NCBI GenBank assembly: GCA_031278845.1
Contig: JAITJQ010000051.1
Location: 1 to 6,246, forward strand
Source of the DNA: Puniceicoccales bacterium
Lineage (GTDB): Bacteria > Verrucomicrobiota > Verrucomicrobiia > Opitutales > LL51
DNA: 6,246 bases
Reading direction: 5' to 3'
The notes beneath the pieces are model-generated. The model was given only the letters and a program-made list of their open reading frames with translations, did no database searches and was not told the DNA's origin. Shown one piece after another: positions 1-5,659 of the stretch. The position numbers and the translations under genes are program-made. Every line of letters starts with the position of its first letter. Positions within the stretch are counted from its first letter, which is position 1.

Positions 1-204
1 GTCATCCTCGCCGCCCAGGCTGCGGGCGGCGCCATGGGGAATATGATCTGCGTCCACAATATCGTAGCCGTATGTGCCGTGCTCGGCCTGTCAAATCGGG
101 AAGGCGATATCCTCAAAAAGACCTTCTGGCCATTCCTACTCTATGGCCTTTCCGTCGGCATCGTAGCCTATATCCTCATCGCTATCGGCTATTCCACATT
201 TTAA
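1..204 (+). CDS. lctP: L-lactate permease, C-terminal fragment (5' end outside window)
   Basis: The frame is open from the first base to TAA at 202-204 and gives 67 residues. It begins with the stretch AQAAGGAMGNMICVHNIVA (residues 5-23), which I recognise as the conserved C-terminal signature of the LctP/LldP lactate permease family (TC 2.A.14), followed by the family's GLSNREGDILKKT segment. The last ~25 residues (WPFLLYGLSVGIVAYILIAIGY) are strongly hydrophobic and read as the final membrane helix. Family members are inner-membrane proton symporters that import L-lactate, and often D-lactate or glycolate. Only about the last eighth of a typical ~550-residue protein is present, so substrate preference cannot be judged. 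No downstream operon partner is visible. The assignment rests on motif recognition from memory; family membership is quite secure. Confidence 0.86.
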   Translation, partial: VILAAQAAGGAMGNMICVHNIVAVCAVLGLSNREGDILKKTFWPFLLYGLSVGIVAYILIAIGYSTF

Positions 205-255
205 AATGGAATAAGGAGAATATTTGTAATATATTCATAATTAGCGCAAAAACTT

Positions 256-348
256 AAACGCACTCCGTGCCCTCCCTATGCTTCCTAGCCTCGTCACTTC
301 TAAACACGTTGTCAAGTCTTTTTATATACTAATTACTCGCTAATTGCT
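256..348. repeat. Direct repeat, copy 1 of 2
   Basis: Positions 256-291 match 485-520 base for base (36 bp, offset 229). After an eight-base variable patch, the match resumes as CTAAACACGTTGTCAAGTCTTTT (300-322), then weakens through a TA-rich tail ending near 348. Each copy contains the small palindrome GCAC-TCC-GTGC. Read on the minus strand, each has a TTGACA box but no convincing -10 at 16-18 bp, so I do not call it a promoter. The orientation of the element is unknown. Confidence 0.85.
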
Positions 349-450
349 ACTCATATTTTTCTCATCCAGTTTCTTTACTCATCCGCATGCCCCATCACAA
401 ATTTCGGCAGATTAACGATGACATACCCGATAATAACTAATTGATAATTT

Positions 451-466
451 ATAAATACATATTTAT
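451..466. repeat. AT-rich inverted repeat between the two direct repeats
   Basis: ATAAATA (451-457) and TATTTAT (460-466) are exact reverse complements separated by CA. All-AT palindromes like this can arise by chance in AT-rich DNA. There is no gene immediately beside it whose control it could explain. Confidence 0.35.
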
Positions 467-484
467 GTGTACCCTCAAACGTCC

Positions 485-579
485 AAACGCACTCCGTGCC
501 CTCCCTATGCTTCCTAGCCTTGCTGCCTCTAAACACGTTGTCAAGTCTTTTTTGCTACACTGATTATCTGCTAATTACT
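485..579. repeat. Direct repeat, copy 2 of 2
   Basis: This is the second copy of the element at 256-348, in the same orientation. The first 36 bases are identical and the segment 529-551 nearly so. The 3' tail (to CTAATTACT, ~579) is alignable only with small gaps. About 136 bp of unrelated AT-rich sequence separates the copies. There is no gene inside or between them, and no terminal inverted repeat or transposase to mark them as an insertion sequence. They look like two members of a dispersed intergenic repeat family or a local duplication. Confidence 0.85.
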
Positions 580-615
580 AAAAGTCGCCGAAAAAATTCG
601 AAAAAACCTTTTCAA

Positions 616-649
616 TAAAAATGGAGCTCAAGTTTCACTTCAGCCCCAT
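616..649 (-). terminator. Intrinsic terminator of the seven-repeat ankyrin gene
   Basis: On the minus strand ATGGGGCT (plus 649-642) pairs with AGCTCCAT (628-621, one G-U). One G-G mismatch follows, then AAGT/ACTT (640-637 with 633-630) around a GAA loop. The stem is therefore about twelve pairs. It runs directly into TTTTTATT on the minus strand (plus 621-614). It lies ~50 nt past the stop codon at 699-701, where a terminator for that gene is expected. There is no T-run on the plus-strand side, so it should act on minus-strand transcripts only. Confidence 0.68.
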
Positions 650-682
650 GTACATTGCATTTCGTATGAATTTGCACTTCAT

Positions 683-699
683 ATGAATTTTTAATTCAT
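683..699. repeat. AT inverted repeat at the ankyrin gene's stop codon
   Basis: ATGAATT (683-689) and AATTCAT (693-699) are exact reverse complements with a TTT loop. The right arm touches the last base of the minus-strand TAA at 699-701. A further 10-bp palindrome TTCATATGAA sits at 678-687. The stem is all A/T but two pairs, so it is too weak to terminate alone; it precedes the stronger terminator at 616-649. Confidence 0.35.
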
Positions 700-1598
700 T
701 ATAATGCTCCTCCTGCCCGAAGCAGGAATTCAAGAATTTCAGAATAATCAGCTCCAAACCTGTCAGCTAATTCATAGGCTAACCCTAATGGCGTTTTGCC
801 AGCATTATTTCTTTCATTAACACGTATCCCAGCTTTAATTAAAATATCTACTATTTGGTTTTCTCTTATAGATACAGCATCATGCAATAATGTATTGCCA
901 TCGTTATCCTTTACATTGACATTCGCTCCAACTGCAATGAGAACATTTATCGCATTAATATCTTTTATGGACACAGCCCTACGTAATGGTGTATAACCTT
1001 TGCTATCTTTCGCATCGACATTTGCTCCAGCTGCCACTAAAGCACCGATTATACCGATTTGCCCAAAGATTGTAGCCCAATACAATGGCGTTTCCCCTTT
1101 GTTGTTTCCTCTATCGACATTTGCTCCAGCTGCCACTAAAGCACCGATTATACCGATTTCCTTAAAGACTGCAGCCCAATGCAATGGCGTTTCCCCATTG
1201 TTGTTTCCTCTATTGACATTTGCTCTAGCCGCTATTAAAGCATGGACTATATCGATTTTTCCAAGGATTGTAGCCAAATATAATGGCGTTTGTCCATTGT
1301 TATCTCTTTCATTAACATCCGCTCCAACCGCTATCAAAGCACATATTGTTCCCGAATGCATAGAATGATTTTTTATAGCCCTGTGTAATAGCGTTTGCCC
1401 ATTTCCATCTTTTGCATTGATATTCTGCCCGTTTCTTATAAACTGCATCAATCTAGGTACTGCTCTCCGAAATATTTGTTGTTCGTGTACACCAAGTTGT
1501 GCCGGAAATGACGCTTGCAAAGAAGGCATGCTTCCCATCATATCCAGGAAGAAAAAACTCCCCAACATTATCAATTTTATGTGTGTATTGATTTTCAT
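699..1598 (-). CDS. Exported protein with seven ankyrin repeats
   Basis: The product is 299 aa. The frame is open upstream to 1652, but I choose ATG at 1596-1598. It is preceded at proper spacing by AGAAAGGA, and the protein then starts with a standard signal peptide: K at position 2, a hydrophobic core at ~8-24, and a likely cut after LQA (residue 29). After a short helical cap (39-58) come seven ankyrin repeats at about 60-95, 96-129, 130-162, 163-195, 196-228, 229-261 and 262-299, each with the G-x-TPLH/TLLH-x-A and GANVN-type signatures. Ankyrin repeats bind other proteins; no catalytic domain is present. Export predicts a periplasmic or secreted location, and in host-associated bacteria such proteins are often effectors, which is inference here. 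Repeats 3 and 4 are nearly identical even in DNA. The gene looks monocistronic, diverges from gyrA, and has its own promoter and terminator. It is visibly more AT-rich than gyrA. Confidence 0.9.
   Translation of the reverse strand: MKINTHIKLIMLGSFFFLDMMGSMPSLQASFPAQLGVHEQQIFRRAVPRLMQFIRNGQNINAKDGNGQTLLHRAIKNHSMHSGTICALIAVGADVNERDNNGQTPLYLATILGKIDIVHALIAARANVNRGNNNGETPLHWAAVFKEIGIIGALVAAGANVDRGNNKGETPLYWATIFGQIGIIGALVAAGANVDAKDSKGYTPLRRAVSIKDINAINVLIAVGANVNVKDNDGNTLLHDAVSIRENQIVDILIKAGIRVNERNNAGKTPLGLAYELADRFGADYSEILEFLLRAGGAL
1014..1159 (-). repeat. Tandem 99-bp ankyrin-unit duplication at DNA level
   Basis: Positions 1014-1060 and 1113-1159 are identical over 47 bp at an offset of 99, exactly three times a 33-residue ankyrin unit. 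They encode IGIIGALVAAGANVD in two successive repeats. The flanking units keep the 99-bp period but are more diverged. This indicates a recent unit duplication or conversion within the gene. Confidence 0.85.
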
Positions 1599-1612
1599 TT
1601 TTTTCCTTTCTT
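1599..1612 (-). promoter_or_regulatory. Shine-Dalgarno site fixing the ankyrin gene start
   Basis: Read on the minus strand this is AAAGAAAGGAAAAA, just before ATG at 1598. The AAGGA core lies ~6-7 nt from the start codon, and no comparable site stands before the upstream alternative at 1652. This supports the shorter protein, which then opens with a clean signal peptide. Confidence 0.65.
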
Positions 1613-1658
1613 TAATTTGATAATTATTTTTAGCCACATTCCGATGGTTCAATTACTA

Positions 1659-1673
1659 TAGGCGCGTTGCCTA
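1659..1673. other. Small hairpin near the 5' end of the ankyrin transcript
   Basis: TAGGC (1659-1663) and GCCTA (1669-1673) are exact reverse complements with a five-base loop. If the promoter at 1679-1707 is right, this hairpin sits at the very start of the minus-strand mRNA and could stabilise its 5' end. The stem is only five pairs, so chance is possible. Confidence 0.35.
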
Positions 1674-1678
1674 AGGTA

Positions 1679-1707
1679 AAAATATAACCATTGAAATTAT
1701 TTGTCAA
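1679..1707 (-). promoter_or_regulatory. Sigma-70-type promoter for the ankyrin gene
   Basis: On the minus strand a perfect TTGACA (plus 1707-1702) is followed after 17 bp by TATTTT (1684-1679). TATATT is also available at a 15-bp spacing. Transcription would begin near 1672, giving a leader of ~74 nt that carries the SD at 1599-1612. The -35 box is perfect but the -10 is only a 4/6 match, and the surroundings are AT-rich, so confidence is moderate. Confidence 0.5.
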
Positions 1708-1842
1708 ATATTTTTCATGAAAATCGAAAATATCTTACAGGAATCCAAGTTTTTTAATTTTCGCCATCTGTTTCAATCGGGATATAGCCATAAAAATTGG
1801 ATAAATTGCACAAAATTCCATAAATGTACCGCGATATTGACG

Positions 1843-1872
1843 TTGAAAGTCGCACTGGAATTATCTTAATAT
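1843..1872 (+). promoter_or_regulatory. Possible gyrA promoter very close to the start codon
   Basis: TTGAAA (1843-1848) and TAATAT (1867-1872) stand 18 bp apart. An overlapping alternative is TTGACG (1837-1842) with TATCTT (1862-1867), 19 bp apart. Either would start transcription within ~5-12 nt of the gyrA ATG and so give a nearly leaderless mRNA, which agrees with the absence of a Shine-Dalgarno there. Both -10 boxes are imperfect. This is a weak call. Confidence 0.3.
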
Positions 1873-1882
1873 CCCACATAAC

Positions 1883-4339
1883 ATGCAAGATACCCAAGAA
1901 AAAGTTATTTCAACTAACATTACCGATGTCATGCAGCGATCCTATATCGATTATTCCATGTCCGTAATCGTTAGCCGAGCGCTACCGGATGTGCGCGATG
2001 GTCTCAAACCTGTTCAGCGCCGCGTCCTCTATGCCATGTTGCGGGAAGGATTGATTAGCTCCCACCCCTTCGATAAATGTGCCGGTATCGTGGGAGAAGT
2101 TTTGAAAAATTATCACCCCCATGGCGATTCCTCCGTCTATGAAACACTCGTCCGCCTCGGCCAACATTGGGTCATGCGCTACCCACTCATCACTCCCCAA
2201 GGAAATTTTGGCTCCATCGATGGCGATCCCCCCGCAGCTTACCGTTACACGGAATGTAAATTGGAAAAAATTTCAGAGGAAATGCTCCGCGATATCGATG
2301 AGGCAACAGTCGATTTCCAACCCAATTATAAGGAAAGTACCGTCGAACCTACCGTGCTACCCGCCGCTCTCCCTAACCTATTGATGAACGGTTCCACGGG
2401 AATCGCCGTCGGTATGACTACCAATATCCCCCCCCATAACCTTGGCGAACTGATCGATGCCCTTTGCCGTATGATCGACGATCCCTGTACCACCATCGAC
2501 GATCTGTGCGGTATCATCAAGGGTCCCGATTTTCCGACCGGTGGCTCCGTCATCGGTATCGAAAATATCCAAAAATATCTCCGTACAGGCCGCGGAATTA
2601 TCCGTAACCGCGGCGTTATCGAAGTCGAAACCCTCGGCAATGGTCGCGAACAACTGGTCATTACAACGGTCCCTTACGGTACCAATCGGGCAGCAATCGT
2701 GACTAAAATCGCCGAACTGATCAATGAAAAAATTATCGACGAAGCGAGCGATCTGCGGGACGAATCCGATGAACATACGCGCATCGTTATCGAACTCAAA
2801 CGCAACGAATCTCCCCGAGTTGCCATCAATAAATTGTTTAAATTGACACCCTTGGAATCGTCCTTTGGCGTCATTCTATTGGCCCTGGATAAACGGCGGC
2901 CGAAGCAGATGAATATCAAGGAAATGCTTGATTGTTACCTGGACCACCGCCGGGAAGTCATTTTCCGCCGTATCCAATTCCGCCTCCAAAAAGCCGAAGC
3001 CCGTGCCCATATCCTGGAAGGCTATAAAATTGCACTCGCTAATCTTGACGACTTTGTAAGAATTATCCGCGCATCCCCTAACCGCGACGCCGCAAAAATT
3101 GAATTGATGGCGAAATATCCCATTTCCGATCGCCAGGCGGATGCGATTCTCGAACTGCGACTCTATCAACTGACCGGTTTGGAACAAAATAAAATCGATA
3201 AAGAATATACCGATTTGATAAAAATTATCGCCGAATATCGCCACATTTTAAATAACGAACAATTACTTTTGGGAGTCGTTCGCCAGGAACTCGTTACCAT
3301 CAAAGAACTCTATACAACGCCACGTCTGACTAAAATTTTACCTGCCGAAGATGAATTTCATATGGAAGACGTCATCGCCAATGAGGGCTGTATCATCACC
3401 ATTACCGCCAACGGTTTCATCAAACGTACCGAAAATACCGCCTACCGCTCCCAAAAACGCGGGGGGAAAGGCGTAATTGGAGCGGGTCAGCGGGACGATG
3501 ATACCATTACCCATCTGCTATCGGCGAGTACCCACGATTATATCATGTTCGTCATGACCAATGGACGGATTTATATCGAAAAGGTGTACGAAATTCCGGA
3601 AGGAGCACGAACCGCTAAGGGACGTGCTTTGATCAACGTCATCGAAATGCAGGCCGAGGAAAAAATGGCGGCAATGATTTGTTTCCCCGAGTTTACGGCA
3701 GAACGCTACCTGGTCATGGGGACCAAAAATGGCATCATAAAAAAAACGAACCTCAACGACTACATCAATTATCGTCGAGGCGGGATTATCGGTATCGACG
3801 TGGACGATGGCGACCGCGTCATTGAAGCACGCCTTTCCAATGGCCAAGATGAACTCGTCCTCATTACCCACAGCGGTATGTCGATCCGCTTCAGTGAACA
3901 GGAATTACGCGATCAGGGACGCGCAACCCGTGGAGTCCGTGGCATTGCCCTTCATCCGGGAGATTACGTCGTTGCCATGACCATCGTCGATAATAATGCA
4001 ACGTTCCTGATAGCCGCTGAAAATGGTCAAGGAAAACGTTCCTCCTTCGACAGCTATCGCCTACAAAAGCGTGCGGGACTCGGTGTCATCGCGATCAAGA
4101 TGGCTAAGAACGTAGGTGTTGCGGCAGTACTAACGGTCAACGACAGCGACGAAGTTATGATCGTAACGGAACGGGGACAAGCCATTCGTTCACCCGTGAA
4201 GGATATTCGCGTCATCGGTCGTACAACCCAGGGAGTTCGCCTCATCAATCTTGAAAAAGGCGATCATCTCATCGGTGTCAGCCGTATCGTCGAAATTGGT
4301 GATTCCGAAGAAAAATTGGATAGTAATTTAAAAGATTAA
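1883..4339 (+). CDS. gyrA: DNA gyrase subunit A
   Basis: This is a complete GyrA of 818 aa, close to the usual 800-880. GyrA forms the A2B2 gyrase with GyrB, cuts and rejoins both DNA strands, and introduces negative supercoils. The winged-helix/tower domain begins with DYSMSVIVSRALPDVRDGLKP (24-44, split by a family Q at 45). The drug-pocket helix has HPHGDSSVYE, with S83 and E87 (E. coli numbering happens to coincide), both drug-sensitive-type residues. The catalytic tyrosine is Y122 in AAYRYTE. The C-terminal beta-pinwheel starts near 495, carries the GyrA box QKRGGKG at 524-530 (canonical QRRGGKG), and shows six blades; the box marks a gyrase rather than topoisomerase IV ParC. ATG 1883 is the first possible start, since an in-frame TGA lies at 1844-1846. 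No Shine-Dalgarno is visible. gyrB is not adjacent, and the gene appears monocistronic, diverging from the ankyrin gene on its left. The end lacks a long acidic tail. Confidence 0.98.
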   Translation: MQDTQEKVISTNITDVMQRSYIDYSMSVIVSRALPDVRDGLKPVQRRVLYAMLREGLISSHPFDKCAGIVGEVLKNYHPHGDSSVYETLVRLGQHWVMRYPLITPQGNFGSIDGDPPAAYRYTECKLEKISEEMLRDIDEATVDFQPNYKESTVEPTVLPAALPNLLMNGSTGIAVGMTTNIPPHNLGELIDALCRMIDDPCTTIDDLCGIIKGPDFPTGGSVIGIENIQKYLRTGRGIIRNRGVIEVETLGNGREQLVITTVPYGTNRAAIVTKIAELINEKIIDEASDLRDESDEHTRIVIELKRNESPRVAINKLFKLTPLESSFGVILLALDKRRPKQMNIKEMLDCYLDHRREVIFRRIQFRLQKAEARAHILEGYKIALANLDDFVRIIRASPNRDAAKIELMAKYPISDRQADAILELRLYQLTGLEQNKIDKEYTDLIKIIAEYRHILNNEQLLLGVVRQELVTIKELYTTPRLTKILPAEDEFHMEDVIANEGCIITITANGFIKRTENTAYRSQKRGGKGVIGAGQRDDDTITHLLSASTHDYIMFVMTNGRIYIEKVYEIPEGARTAKGRALINVIEMQAEEKMAAMICFPEFTAERYLVMGTKNGIIKKTNLNDYINYRRGGIIGIDVDDGDRVIEARLSNGQDELVLITHSGMSIRFSEQELRDQGRATRGVRGIALHPGDYVVAMTIVDNNATFLIAAENGQGKRSSFDSYRLQKRAGLGVIAIKMAKNVGVAAVLTVNDSDEVMIVTERGQAIRSPVKDIRVIGRTTQGVRLINLEKGDHLIGVSRIVEIGDSEEKLDSNLKD

Positions 4340-4358
4340 GGGGGATTTTTCCCCTTAA
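4336..4358 (+). terminator. Hairpin at the gyrA stop codon, candidate terminator
   Basis: TTAAGGGG (4336-4343) pairs exactly with CCCCTTAA (4351-4358) around GATTTTT. The left arm includes the gyrA stop codon at 4337-4339. There is no T-run after the stem, so it is not a classical intrinsic terminator; it may protect the 3' end or be one part of the structured stretch that follows. Confidence 0.4.
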
Positions 4359-4395
4359 CCCCCTGCCAGGGGATCCATCCCCCGGATCTGGACTT

Positions 4396-4434
4396 GCGGT
4401 TCCATCCAGTGGCGATGCTACTGAATCAAACCGC
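4396..4434. other. Nested hairpin in the convergent intergenic region
   Basis: The outer arms GCGGTT (4396-4401) and AACCGC (4429-4434) are exact complements. Inside them CAGTGGC (4407-4413) pairs with GCTACTG (4417-4423) with one wobble pair around GAT. The five bases on each side between the stems form a symmetric internal loop. A further small palindrome GGTC-AGA-GACC follows at 4438-4448. The two-level stem is more than one expects by chance in 39 bp, and suggests a structured RNA end or an intergenic repeat element. No known RNA family is recognised. Confidence 0.45.
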
Positions 4435-4447
4435 TAAGGTCAGAGAC

Positions 4448-4476
4448 CAGCCCTCGTCGCTTCGCGACGAGGGCTG
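4448..4476. terminator. Strong GC-rich hairpin between convergent genes
   Basis: CAGCCCTCGTCGC (4448-4460) and GCGACGAGGGCTG (4464-4476) are perfect reverse complements with TTC between them; in practice a CTTCG-type five-base loop with 12 pairs. It lies between the ends of gyrA (+) and the ankyrin remnant (-), ~40 nt beyond the latter's stop, so a bidirectional transcription stop or RNA 3'-end protector is the natural reading. Neither side has a T-run, so a REP-like repeat is an equal possibility. Confidence 0.5.
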
Positions 4477-4515
4477 CACTTAACTTCACATGAACACTTC
4501 TTTAACCGGTTTGCT

Positions 4516-4806
4516 TTAAACTTCAGAAGCACGCCTTCCGCCTTGGGAGCGCAAATAATCTGCCATTATACGATGGCCAGCATCTTCCGCATGGTCTAAT
4601 GCCGTTAGTCCAGATTTAGGTCCAAGATCATTGATTTGAGCTCCTTCCTCCAATAATTCTTTTACTCCATTTAAATCTCCATTTCTTGCAGCCGTCCTCA
4701 AAGCAAAATTAAGGTCCCTTCGCCTTTGCTCTTCCGGCGTTACTCGCCTGGATCCCGCAACTTGCGTCTGCGAATCGCTTCTACGGGGAGGCCTTGCGGA
4801 TGGCGT
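4516..4806 (-). pseudogene. Cut-off C-terminal part of the exported module protein: basic linker plus ankyrin repeat
   Basis: This frame is continuous with the gene at 4807-5649 and is separated from it only by TAA at 4807-4809. It encodes 96 residues: TPSARPPRRSDSQTQ and further basic linker (to ~36), then an ankyrin unit LRTAARNGDLNGVKELLEEGA followed by a second half-unit with SGLTALDHAEDAGH and ADYLRSQGG. No ATG or GTG lies upstream of the ankyrin part. The only alternative start is TTG at 4699-4701, whose nearest purine run (GGGA) is 13 nt away. Independent translation is therefore doubtful, though not excluded. The linker start TPSAR mirrors APSAR after the first module upstream, where the codon matching the TAA is CAA. 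I read this as a former C-terminal domain lost by a nonsense mutation. The ankyrin sequence itself is undamaged, so the change may be recent. Confidence 0.65.
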
Positions 4807-4902
4807 TTACGAATCGCCTATATGAGGGAGATTTGCACTCCTTAAATAATCAAGCCAAAAGTCTCGATCTTGAGGGGAAAGCTGATTTATATAGTCTTCT
4901 GC
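4791..4902 (-). repeat. DNA repeat inside the two-module gene, copy with the stop codon
   Basis: This block pairs with 5184-5295 at an offset of 393 bp (131 codons) with no gaps. I count seven mismatches across it, so about 94% identity. It covers the end of module 2 and includes the TAA (4807-4809) where the partner has CAA. Outside this block the two modules are much less alike. Confidence 0.85.
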
Positions 4903-5649
4903 TGTATGTCCCTCATCATCCCTAGCGTCGATATTGGGCCTCCCCGGTAATACTCCGTACTCTAATATATCTGAAGACAGATGTTTCCCTGATGTATTCA
5001 TTCTAAAAAAACCAACCAATGCCCTACCAAAGTCCTCCCGGATAGCTCTCATATTACAAGTTCCATCTTCCTTAGCGATATTCATCTCCTCCAAAAATTT
5101 CCCACCTGGAGACCCCTTAAATACCGATATCACTTGCTGAATATTTTCCCATTCAACACTATCTTCCCGCCGAGCACTACCATGCCTTGCGGATGGCGCT
5201 TGCGAATCGCCTATATGAAGGAGATTTGCTCTCCTTAAACAATCAAGCCAAAGGTCTCGATCTTGAGGGGAAAGCTGATTTATATAGTATTCTGCCGTTA
5301 ACCCATTACTATCCTGGGCGTCGATATCGGGATCCTCCAGTTCCATCATACAATCTAATAAATCTGAAGATAGATGCCCTTTTTTGAGCCACCGAAAAAA
5401 ACTAACGTACGCATTATTCAAATCAACACGAGAAACATTTTCATTAAAAGTTCCATTTTTATCACAAAAATTCGTCTTTATCAAAAACTCTCTATACCGA
5501 AGACTATTGGAATCTAAAGGTTCTTTAAAATACATTTCTACCAATTCTTTACACCTTCTCCGCCGATCATAATCGTAAGTACTACCATACAGGACAGAAG
5601 TCGATACTAAACAAACTAAACCACAATTTATATAATTAAGTATTTTCAT
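4807..5649 (-). CDS. Exported protein with two copies of an unrecognised ankyrin-like module (truncated by TAA)
   Basis: The product is 280 aa, counted from ATG at 5647-5649. A longer frame to 5712 would need TTG, whereas this ATG opens with a signal peptide: MKILNY, a hydrophobic core at ~8-21, and a possible cut near YGS (21-23). I do not recognise a named family. Two related modules cover ~34-155 and ~168-280. Each has an FL...DGT/NGT segment, an FFR motif, HLSSD, then ID-A-[QR]-D-x2-G-x-TAE-x-YINQLSPQDRD, a W-LD-x-LR segment and ending HIGDS. The ID..D..G.TA..Y core resembles one half of an ankyrin repeat, so the modules may be divergent ankyrin-type folds (inference). Residues 149-150 are SQ after module 1, but S-stop after module 2, so the present end is probably a nonsense truncation of a ~377-aa protein. 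No catalytic motif is seen. Function is unknown; export and repeats suggest binding outside the cytoplasm. Confidence 0.72.
   Translation of the reverse strand: MKILNYINCGLVCLVSTSVLYGSTYDYDRRRRCKELVEMYFKEPLDSNSLRYREFLIKTNFCDKNGTFNENVSRVDLNNAYVSFFRWLKKGHLSSDLLDCMMELEDPDIDAQDSNGLTAEYYINQLSPQDRDLWLDCLRRANLLHIGDSQAPSARHGSARREDSVEWENIQQVISVFKGSPGGKFLEEMNIAKEDGTCNMRAIREDFGRALVGFFRMNTSGKHLSSDILEYGVLPGRPNIDARDDEGHTAEDYINQLSPQDRDFWLDYLRSANLPHIGDS
5184..5295 (-). repeat. DNA repeat inside the two-module gene, intact copy
   Basis: This is the partner of 4791-4902 (offset 393 bp). It encodes the end of module 1, from YINQLSPQDRD to GDSQAPSAR. It keeps CAA (plus-strand TTG, 5200-5202) where the other copy has TAA. 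Confidence 0.85.
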
Positions 5650-5659
5650 AACAAGTTTG

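Larger units (their letters stand above)
205..698. other. Gene-poor AT-rich intergenic region with direct repeats
   Basis: Between the permease stop and the ankyrin-gene stop I see no credible coding region of useful length on either strand. The stretch holds two copies of a ~95-bp direct repeat (listed separately), an AT-only hairpin just after the permease stop (GAATAT 218-223 with ATATTC 231-236, no strong T-run, so a poor terminator), an inverted repeat ATAAATA-CA-TATTTAT at 451-466, and the terminator of the minus-strand ankyrin gene at 616-649. No tRNA-like T-arm or rRNA-like sequence was noticed. Confidence 0.6.

Noticed and set aside
72..257. 61-codon plus-strand reading frame overlapping the permease tail
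   Set aside because: It lies in another frame of the recognised permease sequence and has no family resemblance; a shadow frame.
256..323. Minus-strand TTGACA boxes in the direct repeats as promoters
   Set aside because: No acceptable -10 hexamer stands at 16-18 bp in either copy, and no gene follows on that strand.
1000..1368. 122-codon plus-strand frame with internal repeats
   Set aside because: It is the antisense of the 99-bp ankyrin repeats. Its repetitiveness is inherited from the real gene on the minus strand.
1982..4248. Several antisense frames of 64-132 codons within gyrA
   Set aside because: They overlap a full-length, unmistakable gyrA and show no recognisable motifs or start signals.
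1883..4339. Possible quinolone-resistance changes in gyrA, or ParC identity
   Set aside because: S83 and E87 are normal sensitive-type residues in many bacteria. The GyrA box QKRGGKG at 524-530 identifies gyrase A, not ParC.
4371..4420. tRNA-like T-arm suggested by GGTTCCATCC
   Set aside because: The neighbouring sequence does not form acceptor, D or anticodon arms; it folds better as the nested hairpin at 4396-4434.
4807..4809. TAA reassigned as a sense codon, or programmed readthrough
   Set aside because: The permease, gyrA and both ankyrin frames end at TAA in this same window, so the codon is used as a stop. No readthrough signal is recognised after it.
5187..5572. Two plus-strand frames of 62-66 codons opposite the two-module gene
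   Set aside because: They are antisense to a frame with a signal peptide and repeated protein modules; no independent support.
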